IMG/VR virus record: IMGVR_UViG_3300042914_003037
Span: 1-53,014 of that record
Length of the DNA: 53,014 bases
Origin: a virus
Reading direction: 5' to 3' (one strand)
Shown: positions 16,393 to 23,765 of the stretch, piece by piece
Layout: each line of letters starts with the position of its first letter
Numbering within the stretch: the first letter of the stretch is position 1
Program-made: the position numbers and the translations under genes
The notes under the pieces: model-generated
Told to the model about the DNA's origin: nothing
The model's input: only the letters and a program-made list of their open reading frames with translations
The model's database searches: none

Positions 16393-16403
16393 GATTTTTC
16401 TCC

Positions 16404-16691
16404 TTAAATGTAATCGTATTTCTTTACCTTGGTCTTTTTATCACGGTCTTTAATTTTGTTCAAATATTCTCGCCCAATTCGTTGGGACTCAATATCATCA
16501 AATGCAACTGATGTTGGAATTGGTTTTCGTTTCCTTAGTTCCAGATATTCAGCGGCACTCATAGTGCTATACTTCATGCTCTCGTCTTCTTGCTTTCGCT
16601 CAGCATGCAGTTCTCGCAATCGTTCACTGGCAACAAGTATCAAATCGAACCTGTTGCCTATATTCTTATTCATTTTGTCAAAGTCGTTCAT
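16404..16691 (-). CDS. hypothetical protein (95 aa)
   Basis: Starts MNDFDKMNKNIGNRFDLI; charged, helical, basic C-terminus (KIKDRDKKTKVKKYDYI). First gene after promoter 16710-16738. Confidence 0.6.
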   Translation of the reverse strand: MNDFDKMNKNIGNRFDLILVASERLRELHAERKQEDESMKYSTMSAAEYLELRKRKPIPTSVAFDDIESQRIGREYLNKIKDRDKKTKVKKYDYI

Positions 16692-16709
16692 TCATTTCTC
16701 CATGTTTTT

Positions 16710-16738
16710 ATTTTATGTCTTATTTGATATCTTGTCAA
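16710..16738 (-). promoter_or_regulatory. sigma70-type promoter
   Basis: TTGACA-N17-TAAAAT upstream of 16404-16691. Confidence 0.75.
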
Positions 16739-16797
16739 GTCGATTGTCAAATAATAGTCCAATACTTACACGCATACAGTATTTACTAAATACCATT

Positions 16798-16965
16798 ATG
16801 ATATCCAAAACTATTAAAACAGATAATGGTTACACCTTTCACGTGTCGCTCAGTGATTACGGCACATACTACATTTTGGTTTGTGATCCATACACTGGCG
16901 GAATAAATCTCAAGTATTTTTCAGATTGGGTATCTGCACTGATGTTTATCAAGTCATTGAACTGA
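16798..16965 (+). CDS. hypothetical 55-aa plus-strand protein
   Basis: Starts MISKTIKTDNGYTFHVSLSDY; amphipathic, aromatic-rich, protein-like composition, but no ribosome-binding site. One of only two plausible plus-strand genes. Its 3' end overlaps the converging gene at 16954 by 12 nt. Confidence 0.4.
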   Translation: MISKTIKTDNGYTFHVSLSDYGTYYILVCDPYTGGINLKYFSDWVSALMFIKSLN

Positions 16966-17148
16966 CAACATTTCTTTCAATTTCTGAATTTGAGCCGGCG
17001 TTAGAACCATTTCAAAACGCATTTCAGTGTTATCGTGCCATTGAGCGTAAAAACGCAAATGCTTGAATTCTGGGCCAACTGAGATAGGCTGTGTTAGTTC
17101 AGCATATACACTATAATTTCCGTTTTCACTTATTAGAATTTTACTCAT
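16954..17148 (-). CDS. hypothetical protein (64 aa)
   Basis: Starts MSKILISENGNYSVYAELTQ; a longer frame would run into tRNA-Ser, so this ATG is chosen. Small beta-rich protein; no family recognised. Confidence 0.6.
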   Translation of the reverse strand: MSKILISENGNYSVYAELTQPISVGPEFKHLRFYAQWHDNTEMRFEMVLTPAQIQKLKEMLSVQ

Positions 17149-17164
17149 GATTGTCCTATAATTT

Positions 17165-17254
17165 TGGCGGGTAGTGAGGGATTCGAACCCCCGAGGGCAT
17201 TTCTGCCCTAACTGCTTAGTAGGCAGCCGCCATAGTCCGCTCGGCCAACTACCC
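17165..17254 (-). tRNA. tRNA-Ser(ACT)
   Basis: Acceptor GGGTAGT/ACTACCC, G73, encoded CCA, D-arm GCC/GGC, anticodon stem GCTGC/GCAGT, loop CTACTAA, long variable arm. A34 for a serine AGU codon is unusual in bacteria; tRNA-Ser(GCT) also exists at 27875. Confidence 0.85.
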
Positions 17255-17263
17255 AAATATTTT

Positions 17264-17893
17264 TCACTCAGTATTTAGTGATGAATTAGTCTGTTGAATT
17301 TTTTGTCTTTTCTCTAACTTCTTACGAAGTAGAGTATGGATTCCAGGATTAATTCTAAGTACATTAGGCATAAATTCGTGCCTAATATAATTGCGAGTAT
17401 AACGAGTATCGTTATTACTAAAATCTTCAATCCACCGAACATTTTTTCTACGCGCCCAATTTTCTAAATCATACTTTCTATTTAATAGAAATGGTCGAAT
17501 GACATTGTTGCGTCTGTATGGTAGCAATTTGCTTTGTCCGTGCAAACTACTCCACGCCCATGTTTCTACTACATCGTCAAGATGATGCCCGGTAACAACA
17601 CACTCAAATTGACTTAAAAATTCATATCTCTTGTCTCTCCAGTATTCTTCCGCACTTAGTTTGAGAGGAATTGACGAATCCTCAATTCGCTTAGTGATAA
17701 GATTCAAGTTTCTATCTGAGCATTCCCGTGTAATGAAGTCGAGAGCACGATCACTGGTTTCTGTTCCGTGATGAAAGAATGCAACATTTACTGCATGGTT
17801 GCGAGAGAGAAAGTCAAGCAACACCATACTATCGATTCCGCCGCTACACGCGACAGTCACGACACGAGGAATTGACCCAAGAATCTTGATCAC
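17264..17893 (-). CDS. tilS: tRNA(Ile)-lysidine synthase
   Basis: 209 aa PP-loop ATPase: CSGGIDSM (ATP loop), GHHLDDVVETW, RPFLLNRKYDLENWA and NNDTRYTRNYIRHEFMP are diagnostic for TilS, which turns C34 of tRNA-Ile(CAU) into lysidine so it reads AUA. It is the short catalytic form without the C-terminal domains of E. coli TilS. GTG start overlaps the upstream TGA (GTGA). A matching tRNA lies at 33171-33247. Confidence 0.9.
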   Translation of the reverse strand: MIKILGSIPRVVTVACSGGIDSMVLLDFLSRNHAVNVAFFHHGTETSDRALDFITRECSDRNLNLITKRIEDSSIPLKLSAEEYWRDKRYEFLSQFECVVTGHHLDDVVETWAWSSLHGQSKLLPYRRNNVIRPFLLNRKYDLENWARRKNVRWIEDFSNNDTRYTRNYIRHEFMPNVLRINPGIHTLLRKKLEKRQKIQQTNSSLNTE

Positions 17894-18009
17894 TTATTGA
17901 CCATCAAAGCGATAAACATGCCCGAGATAATCACTACAACAAAACAATGTCCAACGTTTTGCCAAAACGTAAAGTCCTTGCTATAAACCCAATTTACAAT
18001 TTTCTTCAT
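17890..18009 (-). CDS. small membrane protein (39 aa)
   Basis: MKKIVNWVYSKDFTFWQ followed by a hydrophobic helix (FVVVIISGMFIALMV). TTGGAGGCATAA precedes the ATG, and the stop overlaps the tilS start by 4 nt. Role unknown. Confidence 0.65.
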   Translation of the reverse strand: MKKIVNWVYSKDFTFWQNVGHCFVVVIISGMFIALMVNK

Positions 18010-18423
18010 TTATGCCTCCAAAATATAGGGCTTGTCCCACTTGCCAATGTTGATATCAACATAGTAGGCAATATCAAAGTAATCAATCATTGTATCAGTG
18101 TTGTCATACCAGCCATTAGATTTCATGGCCTTGAGCACTTCTGCAAGAAACTCGCGCGCCGCGCCATCATAGTGCTCCTGATACCAGTAGGTATTGACTT
18201 GAATGTAGTCACGAGCCAGATTGATCCTGCGATTTCCGGTAGGATCACGATCATCGATCATTCGATTGAAACTGCCGATAAAATCGATCTTGCCAGACTT
18301 GACATTCAGAACCAGAGTAGAGTGGTTATTCACTGCAAGACGAGCCTTGACGCCATACTTGTTGCAAATTGCCTTGATAGCGGGTTCCAGAGCCTTCTTG
18401 CGTTCCTGCGAAATGTAAGCCAT
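18010..18423 (-). CDS. conserved phage hypothetical (137 aa)
   Basis: Starts MAYISQERKKALEPAIKAIC; such proteins recur in large phages with no known role. Single-domain alpha/beta. Driven by promoter 18458-18486. Confidence 0.75.
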   Translation of the reverse strand: MAYISQERKKALEPAIKAICNKYGVKARLAVNNHSTLVLNVKSGKIDFIGSFNRMIDDRDPTGNRRINLARDYIQVNTYWYQEHYDGAAREFLAEVLKAMKSNGWYDNTDTMIDYFDIAYYVDINIGKWDKPYILEA

Positions 18424-18457
18424 TTGATTTCTCCGTTATCTAACTGTCTATGTATGT

Positions 18458-18486
18458 ATTATACACCCAAAACGATTATTTGTCAA
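18458..18486 (-). promoter_or_regulatory. sigma70-type promoter
   Basis: TTGACA-N17-TATAAT, overlapping the 3' end of 18476-18670. Confidence 0.85.
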
Positions 18487-18670
18487 CTCGCTTGGTCTTG
18501 ACTTGGCACTCGTAGACCGTATCGCCTACATAGAAGGACCCAAGGCGTTCGCAGTCTTGAGACGCCGTGTTTTGAGCGAATCCCCAACCTATCAAAAAGA
18601 TGAGCCCTGCAATTAGCATGACGACGATGCCAAACAAAAATGAAATACCGTTATTATTTTCCGATGACAT
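18476..18670 (-). CDS. small membrane protein (64 aa)
   Basis: One hydrophobic helix (ISFLFGIVVMLIAGLIFLIGW) followed by a short Cys-containing domain (CERLGSFYVGDTVYEC). Topology suggests a periplasmic or cytosolic two-Cys tail. Unknown function. Confidence 0.65.
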   Translation of the reverse strand: MSSENNNGISFLFGIVVMLIAGLIFLIGWGFAQNTASQDCERLGSFYVGDTVYECQVKTKRVDK

Positions 18671-18706
18671 AATTACTTTCCTTGTTGCGATGTTGTTCCT
18701 AATCTA

Positions 18707-19009
18707 TTATTGAATAGAATTGTTGTCAGTCTTGAGAATGCGCCACATCAACCACAGAACAGAAGTCAGTTGCCACATTGCGGGAACCATTGGTCCATCA
18801 AACAGTGCGATGCAACCAGCCAACAGAACAATCACTCCAATCAGCATTTGAAACATTACTGCTTTGAGACTGGGTTTTGCAGAAACCCGGCTTGTCGATA
18901 CACTAACAAGCGGGGTCAACTTTTGTCGCGAAGAATCAGCCGCAATTTGCGAGGACTCTTTGATGATCAACTCAGCGAACCGCTCAATCGACTCGTTATT
19001 CACGCTCAT
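18707..19009 (-). CDS. membrane protein (100 aa)
   Basis: Polar N-terminus (1-45) then two hydrophobic helices (FQMLIGVIVLLAGCIALF and MWQLTSVLWLMWRI). Promoter 19034-19062 upstream. Function unknown. Confidence 0.65.
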   Translation of the reverse strand: MSVNNESIERFAELIIKESSQIAADSSRQKLTPLVSVSTSRVSAKPSLKAVMFQMLIGVIVLLAGCIALFDGPMVPAMWQLTSVLWLMWRILKTDNNSIQ

Positions 19010-19033
19010 TCTCCTGTTTTCTAACTTGAATAC

Positions 19034-19062
19034 AGTATATCACTGTTCCGAATTATTGTCAA
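19034..19062 (-). promoter_or_regulatory. sigma70-type promoter
   Basis: TTGACA-N17-TATACT with the shared GTATTCAAGTTAGAAAACAGGAG leader elements. Confidence 0.85.
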
Positions 19063-19379
19063 GCCGACACAGGATCGAGTGTTTCAATGAAATTGAGCAA
19101 GATATTGGTGATGTTTCGAGCCCCCACGGGATTCTGACTATGCACTGCAAACTCAGTAGGGAACGAGTTGATATCAGCATCCAGATAGCGATTGATCATC
19201 CAGTGAATGAAGATCATGCTGGTGTCTTTGTCCCCCAGATCGTGATCATAGGACACGAAAGATGGAACGCCACGATTAGCCACCATCACCATGGCTTCGT
19301 AAGAACTACGAACAATGACCCATTCCTTACCATCGTTAGGCGGAAATCGCTCATCATCGATGAACATGCGGTAGGTCAT
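19059..19379 (-). CDS. cREC (cyclic-phosphate-processing receiver) domain protein
   Basis: 106 aa: MTYRMFIDDERFPP (acidic DDE site), FVSYDHDLGD and HSQNPVGARNITNIL are the signature of the receiver-like cREC family, which comparative genomics has linked to RNA repair and cyclic phosphate processing. Enzymatic activity is not established. Starts after promoter 19409-19437. Confidence 0.75.
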   Translation of the reverse strand: MTYRMFIDDERFPPNDGKEWVIVRSSYEAMVMVANRGVPSFVSYDHDLGDKDTSMIFIHWMINRYLDADINSFPTEFAVHSQNPVGARNITNILLNFIETLDPVSA

Positions 19380-19408
19380 TTCTTCCCTTTCTAACTGTCT
19401 ATGTATGT

Positions 19409-19437
19409 ATTATATATCCAAACCGATTTATTGTCAA
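19409..19437 (-). promoter_or_regulatory. sigma70-type promoter
   Basis: TTGACA-N17-TATAAT upstream of the cREC gene. Confidence 0.85.
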
Positions 19438-19703
19438 TCGAGGAATTCAATGTCCTGTGGGTTAACCAGTGCATACTTGTCGGAGCGCTGGATCACCACC
19501 TTATTGAATTCCACAATGTTGCGACGAGCCCAGTCGGGAACATCCTCGCGCTCATTGTACACCGCTACAATGTCCCAGACCTCATTCTTGTCGTAGAGCT
19601 TGTCCTCACGGGTGGTGTAGGGAATCCAGCCTGACCACCAATAGTGAGTATTACTCTTAGGTGTTTGGACCTGAATCACAGTGCCTGCTTTGACTAGGAA
19701 CAT
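19434..19703 (-). CDS. hypothetical protein (89 aa)
   Basis: Starts MFLVKAGTVIQVQTPKSNTH; Trp-rich middle (HYWWSGWIPYTT), beta-rich. Own promoter at 19732-19760. Confidence 0.65.
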   Translation of the reverse strand: MFLVKAGTVIQVQTPKSNTHYWWSGWIPYTTREDKLYDKNEVWDIVAVYNEREDVPDWARRNIVEFNKVVIQRSDKYALVNPQDIEFLD

Positions 19704-19731
19704 GTTTGCTCTTTCTACCTACTATGAATAC

Positions 19732-19760
19732 AGTATAACAGAAAATGGATTTATTGTCAA
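19732..19760 (-). promoter_or_regulatory. sigma70-type promoter
   Basis: TTGACA-N17-TATACT. Confidence 0.85.
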
Positions 19761-19948
19761 GTCCTGAGACGTTGCCGTTGACTCTTTAGCCGCCAGAACA
19801 TGCGGTAGCGGCAACCCGAGCGGGTACGATGGAGACTACCTGTTCCGCAAATAAACCTGCCTTCCCACAAACGGCAGTATCTCTTGGGTTTTGGTTGATC
19901 CTGCAACAGGCGCCTGCTGGTTCGTTCGTAGACTCTTGTAAGCATCAT
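19757..19948 (-). CDS. possible small Arg-rich protein
   Basis: 63 aa, overlaps the upstream stop by 4 nt. Extremely Arg-rich (RLWEGRFICGTGSLHRTRSG); composition is odd and it could be a chance frame. Kept because it fills the operon gap. Confidence 0.35.
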   Translation of the reverse strand: MMLTRVYERTSRRLLQDQPKPKRYCRLWEGRFICGTGSLHRTRSGCRYRMFWRLKSQRQRLRT

Positions 19949-20133
19949 TCAATGACCTCAAAAGTAATTCTAACACGCGAACCTAAAGGCAAGTCGTCGC
20001 TAAAGTAAAAATATTCTGGTGGCAGGATATTTCGTTCGTCGTCAAACATGGCTTCCAATGTGTTTAACACTGTCAACTTCTTGACTGTCTTTTCATCATC
20101 AAACAAGGTCATATCAAAAGTAGTCTTCATCAT
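19945..20133 (-). CDS. hypothetical protein (62 aa)
   Basis: Starts MMKTTFDMTLFDDEKTVKKL; small acidic beta protein. Overlaps the neighbour on each side by 4 nt. Confidence 0.6.
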   Translation of the reverse strand: MMKTTFDMTLFDDEKTVKKLTVLNTLEAMFDDERNILPPEYFYFSDDLPLGSRVRITFEVIE

Positions 20134-20321
20134 TCAACTTCCCAATCAATCTCATCCGTTTCACCAAGAGGTTCTACCTTGACGATCTTGGCGCCGTAAA
20201 TCTGTTGCTTGTTCCAGAAATTGGTCACATGCTTCTTGACGCCGGAAACAGAATTGCGTCCATATGTGATCCAAGTTTCCAACTTGCCTTCGTACAAAGC
20301 GGTGACGCGGTAGGCTTTCAT
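20130..20321 (-). CDS. hypothetical protein (63 aa)
   Basis: Starts MKAYRVTALYEGKLETWITY with AGGGGCACAAG upstream; a longer frame overlapping the previous gene is rejected. Ends DWEVE. Unknown function. Confidence 0.6.
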   Translation of the reverse strand: MKAYRVTALYEGKLETWITYGRNSVSGVKKHVTNFWNKQQIYGAKIVKVEPLGETDEIDWEVE

Positions 20322-20334
20322 CTTGTGCCCCTGT

Positions 20335-20502
20335 TCAAAATTGGGCGATAAGGGTAGGAATACCACCAGCAGGACCTTCCAGGATCACATCTTCAAGAGG
20401 TGCGGTAGTCATGCCGTGGCCGTACACGTAAGGATATGCCACACGAACCTCTTCGGTAGGATCAAGAGTTTGGAGAATGTTGATCAGTTCTGCTACGGTC
20501 AT
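20335..20502 (-). CDS. small phage protein (55 aa)
   Basis: MTVAELINILQTLDPTEEVR... The MTVAELI-xx-L-xxx-DP-xxxV pattern is a very common small phage protein of unknown role. First gene after promoter 20534-20562 and too short for many gene callers. Confidence 0.65.
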   Translation of the reverse strand: MTVAELINILQTLDPTEEVRVAYPYVYGHGMTTAPLEDVILEGPAGGIPTLIAQF

Positions 20503-20533
20503 TACGTCTGCTCCTGTTTTCTAACTTGAATAC

Positions 20534-20562
20534 AGTATATCAGGAAATGGATTTATTGTCAA
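20534..20562 (-). promoter_or_regulatory. sigma70-type promoter
   Basis: TTGACA-N17-TATACT with the shared GTATTCAAGTTAGAAAACAGGAG leader. Confidence 0.88.
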
Positions 20563-20568
20563 ATTTGA

Positions 20569-20913
20569 TTACCAAGCGTGATAGATAACCATGTGGTCAA
20601 CACCAGGAACATTACCAACAGGACGATAGATTTGCATTTCGCCGTCCCAACCATCTTGGCTGAACAACCGATCCTCAGGACCAACGGTAACGAAACGCAC
20701 TTCCTTACCTGTGTGGTGGCTCTTAACGAAGAAAGTACGTGGCATACCAAAATATTCGGACGCCAACTTGAGCACCTTACGGCTCTTATCGTATTCGCAC
20801 AACTTGAGAGCCACGGTGGGGATAGTAGTCATTTCAGATTCCTCATCAAGAGACGGAACGGGGTAATGTTGATCTTCCCATTCGGGGGAAACCCTACGAA
20901 AATTTGAAATCAT
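20569..20913 (-). CDS. hypothetical protein (114 aa)
   Basis: Starts MISNFRRVSPEWEDQHYPV after ACGGAGTCAGACG. Beta-rich; no family recognised. Confidence 0.65.
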   Translation of the reverse strand: MISNFRRVSPEWEDQHYPVPSLDEESEMTTIPTVALKLCEYDKSRKVLKLASEYFGMPRTFFVKSHHTGKEVRFVTVGPEDRLFSQDGWDGEMQIYRPVGNVPGVDHMVIYHAW

Positions 20914-20943
20914 CGTCTGACTCCGTTTTTCTAACTTGAATAC

Positions 20944-20972
20944 AGTATATCAGGAAATGGATTTATTGTCAA
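20944..20972 (-). promoter_or_regulatory. sigma70-type promoter
   Basis: TTGACA-N17-TATACT, near-identical in spacer and leader to 20534-20562. Confidence 0.88.
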
Positions 20973-21086
20973 ATTTTGGTTATTCTTCTACCGCTCGGAT
21001 TGCGGCACGCACTTCACGAACTTGATGCCTTGCCAAGTGGAAGTCTTCGTCATCTTTTGCCACCTATCTGTGTTGTGATCAGGCAC

Positions 21087-21527
21087 TCATGCCAGAGACT
21101 CTGCCCATTTTTCATATTGCGGTGAAATTTTATCGCCACGCAAAGTCATGATGATTTCTTCCTCTTCGGTAAAGATCAATCCTAGTTTTTCCAGATTAAA
21201 CCGTCGTCCATCATCAGACATGTTAATCCAACGATTTACGATTTCATAACTTCCATGAAATATGCCATCTCTCTCAGGACATATGTCAAGAATCCATCGA
21301 ATCAGACTTTTAAGACCTTCGATTGAATTACCAGGATGACTGCGAAGTATTGCATCGGAAAAATTGTTTGCCAAAACAGAAGTAAAAAACGACCCCGGAT
21401 AATATCCATGCACCAAATAGTTATAAATTGGGTCAAAGTAATCCCGATTTACCTCGTAATGATAGTAAGACTGCAATGATTTTGTTGTAAGCAGGATTTT
21501 ATAACGACTGTATATACTGAGGTTCAT
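21087..21527 (-). CDS. hypothetical protein (146 aa)
   Basis: Starts MNLSIYSRYKILLTTKSLQS; Tyr-rich N-terminal third, helical C-terminus. No domain recognised. Confidence 0.65.
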   Translation of the reverse strand: MNLSIYSRYKILLTTKSLQSYYHYEVNRDYFDPIYNYLVHGYYPGSFFTSVLANNFSDAILRSHPGNSIEGLKSLIRWILDICPERDGIFHGSYEIVNRWINMSDDGRRFNLEKLGLIFTEEEEIIMTLRGDKISPQYEKWAESLA

Positions 21528-21549
21528 CTGTATTATTCGTTATCTAAGA

Positions 21550-21813
21550 TCAAGCCTTGAAACGGTCGTAAGTACGAATTGGGCTACGACTCTCAGTAGA
21601 CTTGACGATATATTCGATCTTAACGCCCTTAAGGGACAGTGCGGTAGTCAATGTGGGTAAATCGCAATCTTCTTCGAGATAGACAGTTCCACCTTTCTGA
21701 TAACTATAGGTTGTGATCTTGTCGGCAATACACAGTTCATAGAGTGTCTGGCGCTTGACAGCAGCCCAACCATGGCCCGAGTCCGAATAGAACTTGATCT
21801 TAAACACAGACAT
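21550..21813 (-). CDS. conserved phage hypothetical (87 aa)
   Basis: MSVFKIKFYSDSGHGWAAVK ... KITTYSYQKGGTVYLEEDCD: a compact beta protein resembling others in large phages and plasmids; function unknown. Confidence 0.7.
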   Translation of the reverse strand: MSVFKIKFYSDSGHGWAAVKRQTLYELCIADKITTYSYQKGGTVYLEEDCDLPTLTTALSLKGVKIEYIVKSTESRSPIRTYDRFKA

Positions 21814-21834
21814 GTTGATAACTCCAACTATGAA

Positions 21835-22110
21835 TTAGATCAAATCAACTTGAACTTGACGAAATCCTGCTACATCCTTGACCAACCCAGTTGGCAACTC
21901 GCGACCGTTACCCTTAGCAATACGGCGCAGATAAGACAACTTTTCTAGTGTGGTCCAAACTGCCACACGGGCATCAGTGGTCGCAAACAAATCCGTCATT
22001 TGCTGAACGGTGATCGTCATGCCGAATTCTTCACCGCTGTTAGCCACGAGAATGAAACGAAACTTTTGAGAATTCTTGAAACCGTCGATGATAGTCTTGG
22101 TGCGCATCAT
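21835..22110 (-). CDS. hypothetical protein (91 aa)
   Basis: Starts MMRTKTIIDGFKNSQKFRF; ordinary alpha/beta composition. Behind promoter 22137-22165. Confidence 0.65.
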   Translation of the reverse strand: MMRTKTIIDGFKNSQKFRFILVANSGEEFGMTITVQQMTDLFATTDARVAVWTTLEKLSYLRRIAKGNGRELPTGLVKDVAGFRQVQVDLI

Positions 22111-22136
22111 TCGCTCCTGTTTTCTAACTTGAATAC

Positions 22137-22165
22137 AGTATAACAGAAAATGGATTTAATGTCAA
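22137..22165 (-). promoter_or_regulatory. sigma70-type promoter
   Basis: TTGACA-N17-TATACT with shared leader, overlapping the end of 22162-22428. Confidence 0.85.
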
Positions 22166-22428
22166 AATTCGGAATTGAGTCGTGCCCGTGCAGCCGACGC
22201 AAACTTGCTGATATTGCCACACTTGTCTTCCCAGCGCAGCAGACTACGAGCCGTGTAGCCGATTCCTGACCGATCTACGCAACGAGCCTCTTGATTCAGT
22301 TCTCCATTGACAAACACGCGAACATTGTAGCCATTGCCAATTTTCCGAACACTAATCTCGTGCTGACATTCGCCCAACAGCACACGCTTCATGGGCATGA
22401 TTTGTTCGTAACGAGCATTAAGCAACAT
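22162..22428 (-). CDS. hypothetical protein (88 aa)
   Basis: Starts MLLNARYEQIMPMKRVLLGE; basic, ends RARLNSEF. Behind promoter 22459-22487. Confidence 0.65.
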   Translation of the reverse strand: MLLNARYEQIMPMKRVLLGECQHEISVRKIGNGYNVRVFVNGELNQEARCVDRSGIGYTARSLLRWEDKCGNISKFASAARARLNSEF

Positions 22429-22458
22429 GGTTTTCTCCTGTCTTTCTAACTTGAATAC

Positions 22459-22487
22459 AGTATATCAGGAATTGGATTTATTGTCAA
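22459..22487 (-). promoter_or_regulatory. sigma70-type promoter
   Basis: TTGACA-N17-TATACT with shared leader. Confidence 0.87.
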
Positions 22488-22494
22488 ATAGTCA

Positions 22495-22665
22495 TCAAGC
22501 AGATTTCACAAGTTGAAGAATGACTTTTCCCTCGAAAATAAAGTCCTCGCGAGAAGAACTCGACAAAGAAATCTGAGAAAACTTATACCAGTTTTGAGCA
22601 ATTAGCGCAGCGTTTTTTGCGCCAAAGAAATCGATCAGAAAATCAACAACATACTTGGGAAGCAT
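22495..22665 (-). CDS. small hypothetical protein (56 aa)
   Basis: MLPKYVVDFLIDFFGAKNAA ... LQLVKSA. ACGGAGATATC precedes the ATG and a good promoter lies at 22696-22724. Amphipathic; function unknown. Confidence 0.65.
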   Translation of the reverse strand: MLPKYVVDFLIDFFGAKNAALIAQNWYKFSQISLSSSSREDFIFEGKVILQLVKSA

Positions 22666-22695
22666 GATATCTCCGTTCAGTGATTAGTGGATATA

Positions 22696-22724
22696 AGTAT
22701 ATCCCAGATCGTATTATTTGTCAA
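22696..22724 (-). promoter_or_regulatory. sigma70-type promoter
   Basis: TTGACA-N17-TATACT upstream of the 56-aa gene. Confidence 0.85.
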
Positions 22725-22728
22725 ATTT

Positions 22729-23193
22729 TCAAGTGGCATACCAAATTTCTTTGTATCCTTCTTGTTCAGTTGGATCCTGCCAATGACGAATCATGCCGTC
22801 AATAACATTCTTAGGAATGCTTTTGCCAACACGACTATTCAAGCGACGAGTCAATTCTTCCTCAGGAGGAGTCTTAAACACAATCGCAATGTGATAGTAA
22901 TTTGGCAGCATTACAAATTTCTTTTTTCTGCTGCTGATGTTGGTTGAGGTTTGATCCCAAACAATGTTCTTTCCTTGACTCGATGCCAATTTTACTTGTT
23001 CGATCATCACATTTACGGCAGTCGGCATATACTCACTAAAAACTTGATCGTAAGTTTTGCCGACGCTTTGTGCGTACTCTTCAACCAACTTGTCAGTTGA
23101 AATGTATGCATAATTCTTCAACCATTCCTGATTGGAAACCCAAGTGCTTTTTCCACTACCAGGAACACCAACCAAAACATACGCAATAGACAT
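22729..23193 (-). CDS. P-loop kinase, polynucleotide-kinase-like
   Basis: 154 aa: Walker A GVPGSGKST, IVWDQTST (Walker-B-like), then SSRKKKFVMLPNYY, TPPEEELTRRLNSR and IRHWQDPTEQEGY, the layout of T4 Pnk kinase and AAA_33 proteins. Could phosphorylate 5'-OH RNA or DNA ends, which would fit repair of cleaved tRNA, but the substrate is unproven. Overlaps the phosphatase stop/start by one base. Confidence 0.8.
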   Translation of the reverse strand: MSIAYVLVGVPGSGKSTWVSNQEWLKNYAYISTDKLVEEYAQSVGKTYDQVFSEYMPTAVNVMIEQVKLASSQGKNIVWDQTSTNISSRKKKFVMLPNYYHIAIVFKTPPEEELTRRLNSRVGKSIPKNVIDGMIRHWQDPTEQEGYKEIWYAT

Positions 23194-23663
23194 TATAAAT
23201 TTTCTCCCATATACTTACGATAATCTTCGCGCCAATTGTGACTTTTTACATCATAGTCAAGTCCCAATTCACTCATCATAAGACGCATGACGCGAGTATT
23301 AGGACTACGAAATTTTTCTACTGCATCGAAACCAAGTTTAGTTCCGACTTCGACTACAGCACCGCTGCGACAAATACCCGCAAAACAATGAACAATTACA
23401 TTCATTCGATTATCAAGTGCATGCTGTAGCAGTCCAATCAACTCTTTTGCTTGTTTTTCGCTAACGAACATTTCTGGATCGTCAGCTTCATCGTTATCAT
23501 CGATATCAAGAAATTCAAATGCATGTGTTTCCTTAAACACATGACGCGGCTTTGGAAACCAACTACCTGGATCCATGATCTGAATTAGCATAGAGTTCGG
23601 CCCAGCATCATGATGATATCCCAAAGAGATATCATCAGCAGCACAATTTTCAATCCAAGGCAT
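23193..23663 (-). CDS. PTP/dual-specificity-like phosphatase
   Basis: 156 aa with the signature VHCFAGICRSGAV (HCx5RS). Other conserved parts are weak. Could dephosphorylate protein or RNA ends; coupled with the kinase downstream as a two-gene unit. Confidence 0.78.
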   Translation of the reverse strand: MPWIENCAADDISLGYHHDAGPNSMLIQIMDPGSWFPKPRHVFKETHAFEFLDIDDNDEADDPEMFVSEKQAKELIGLLQHALDNRMNVIVHCFAGICRSGAVVEVGTKLGFDAVEKFRSPNTRVMRLMMSELGLDYDVKSHNWREDYRKYMGENL

Positions 23664-23689
23664 ATTTTTCCTTTATTCTGTTAAATTAG

Positions 23690-23718
23690 ATTCTATCTTA
23701 AAAGATATTTATTGTCAA
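23690..23718 (-). promoter_or_regulatory. sigma70-type promoter
   Basis: TTGACA-N17-TAGAAT upstream of the phosphatase-kinase pair. Confidence 0.8.
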
Positions 23719-23728
23719 ATAAAAGCAA

Positions 23729-23754
23729 AAAGAGAACCTCGTGGTTCTCTTTTG
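23729..23754 (-). terminator. rho-independent terminator
   Basis: AAGAGAACC-ACG-AGGTTCTCTT followed by TTTGCTTTT, after the gene at 23766. Confidence 0.85.
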
Positions 23755-23765
23755 TTAGAAAGTTC

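Noticed and set aside
16429-16797. Plus-strand open frame upstream of the 55-aa gene
   Set aside because: It is antisense to a real minus-strand gene and crosses its promoter; only the last 55 codons look protein-like.
20975-21086. 21-codon frame MTKTSTWQGIKFVKC...
   Set aside because: Too short and with a weak ribosome-binding site; not distinguishable from chance.
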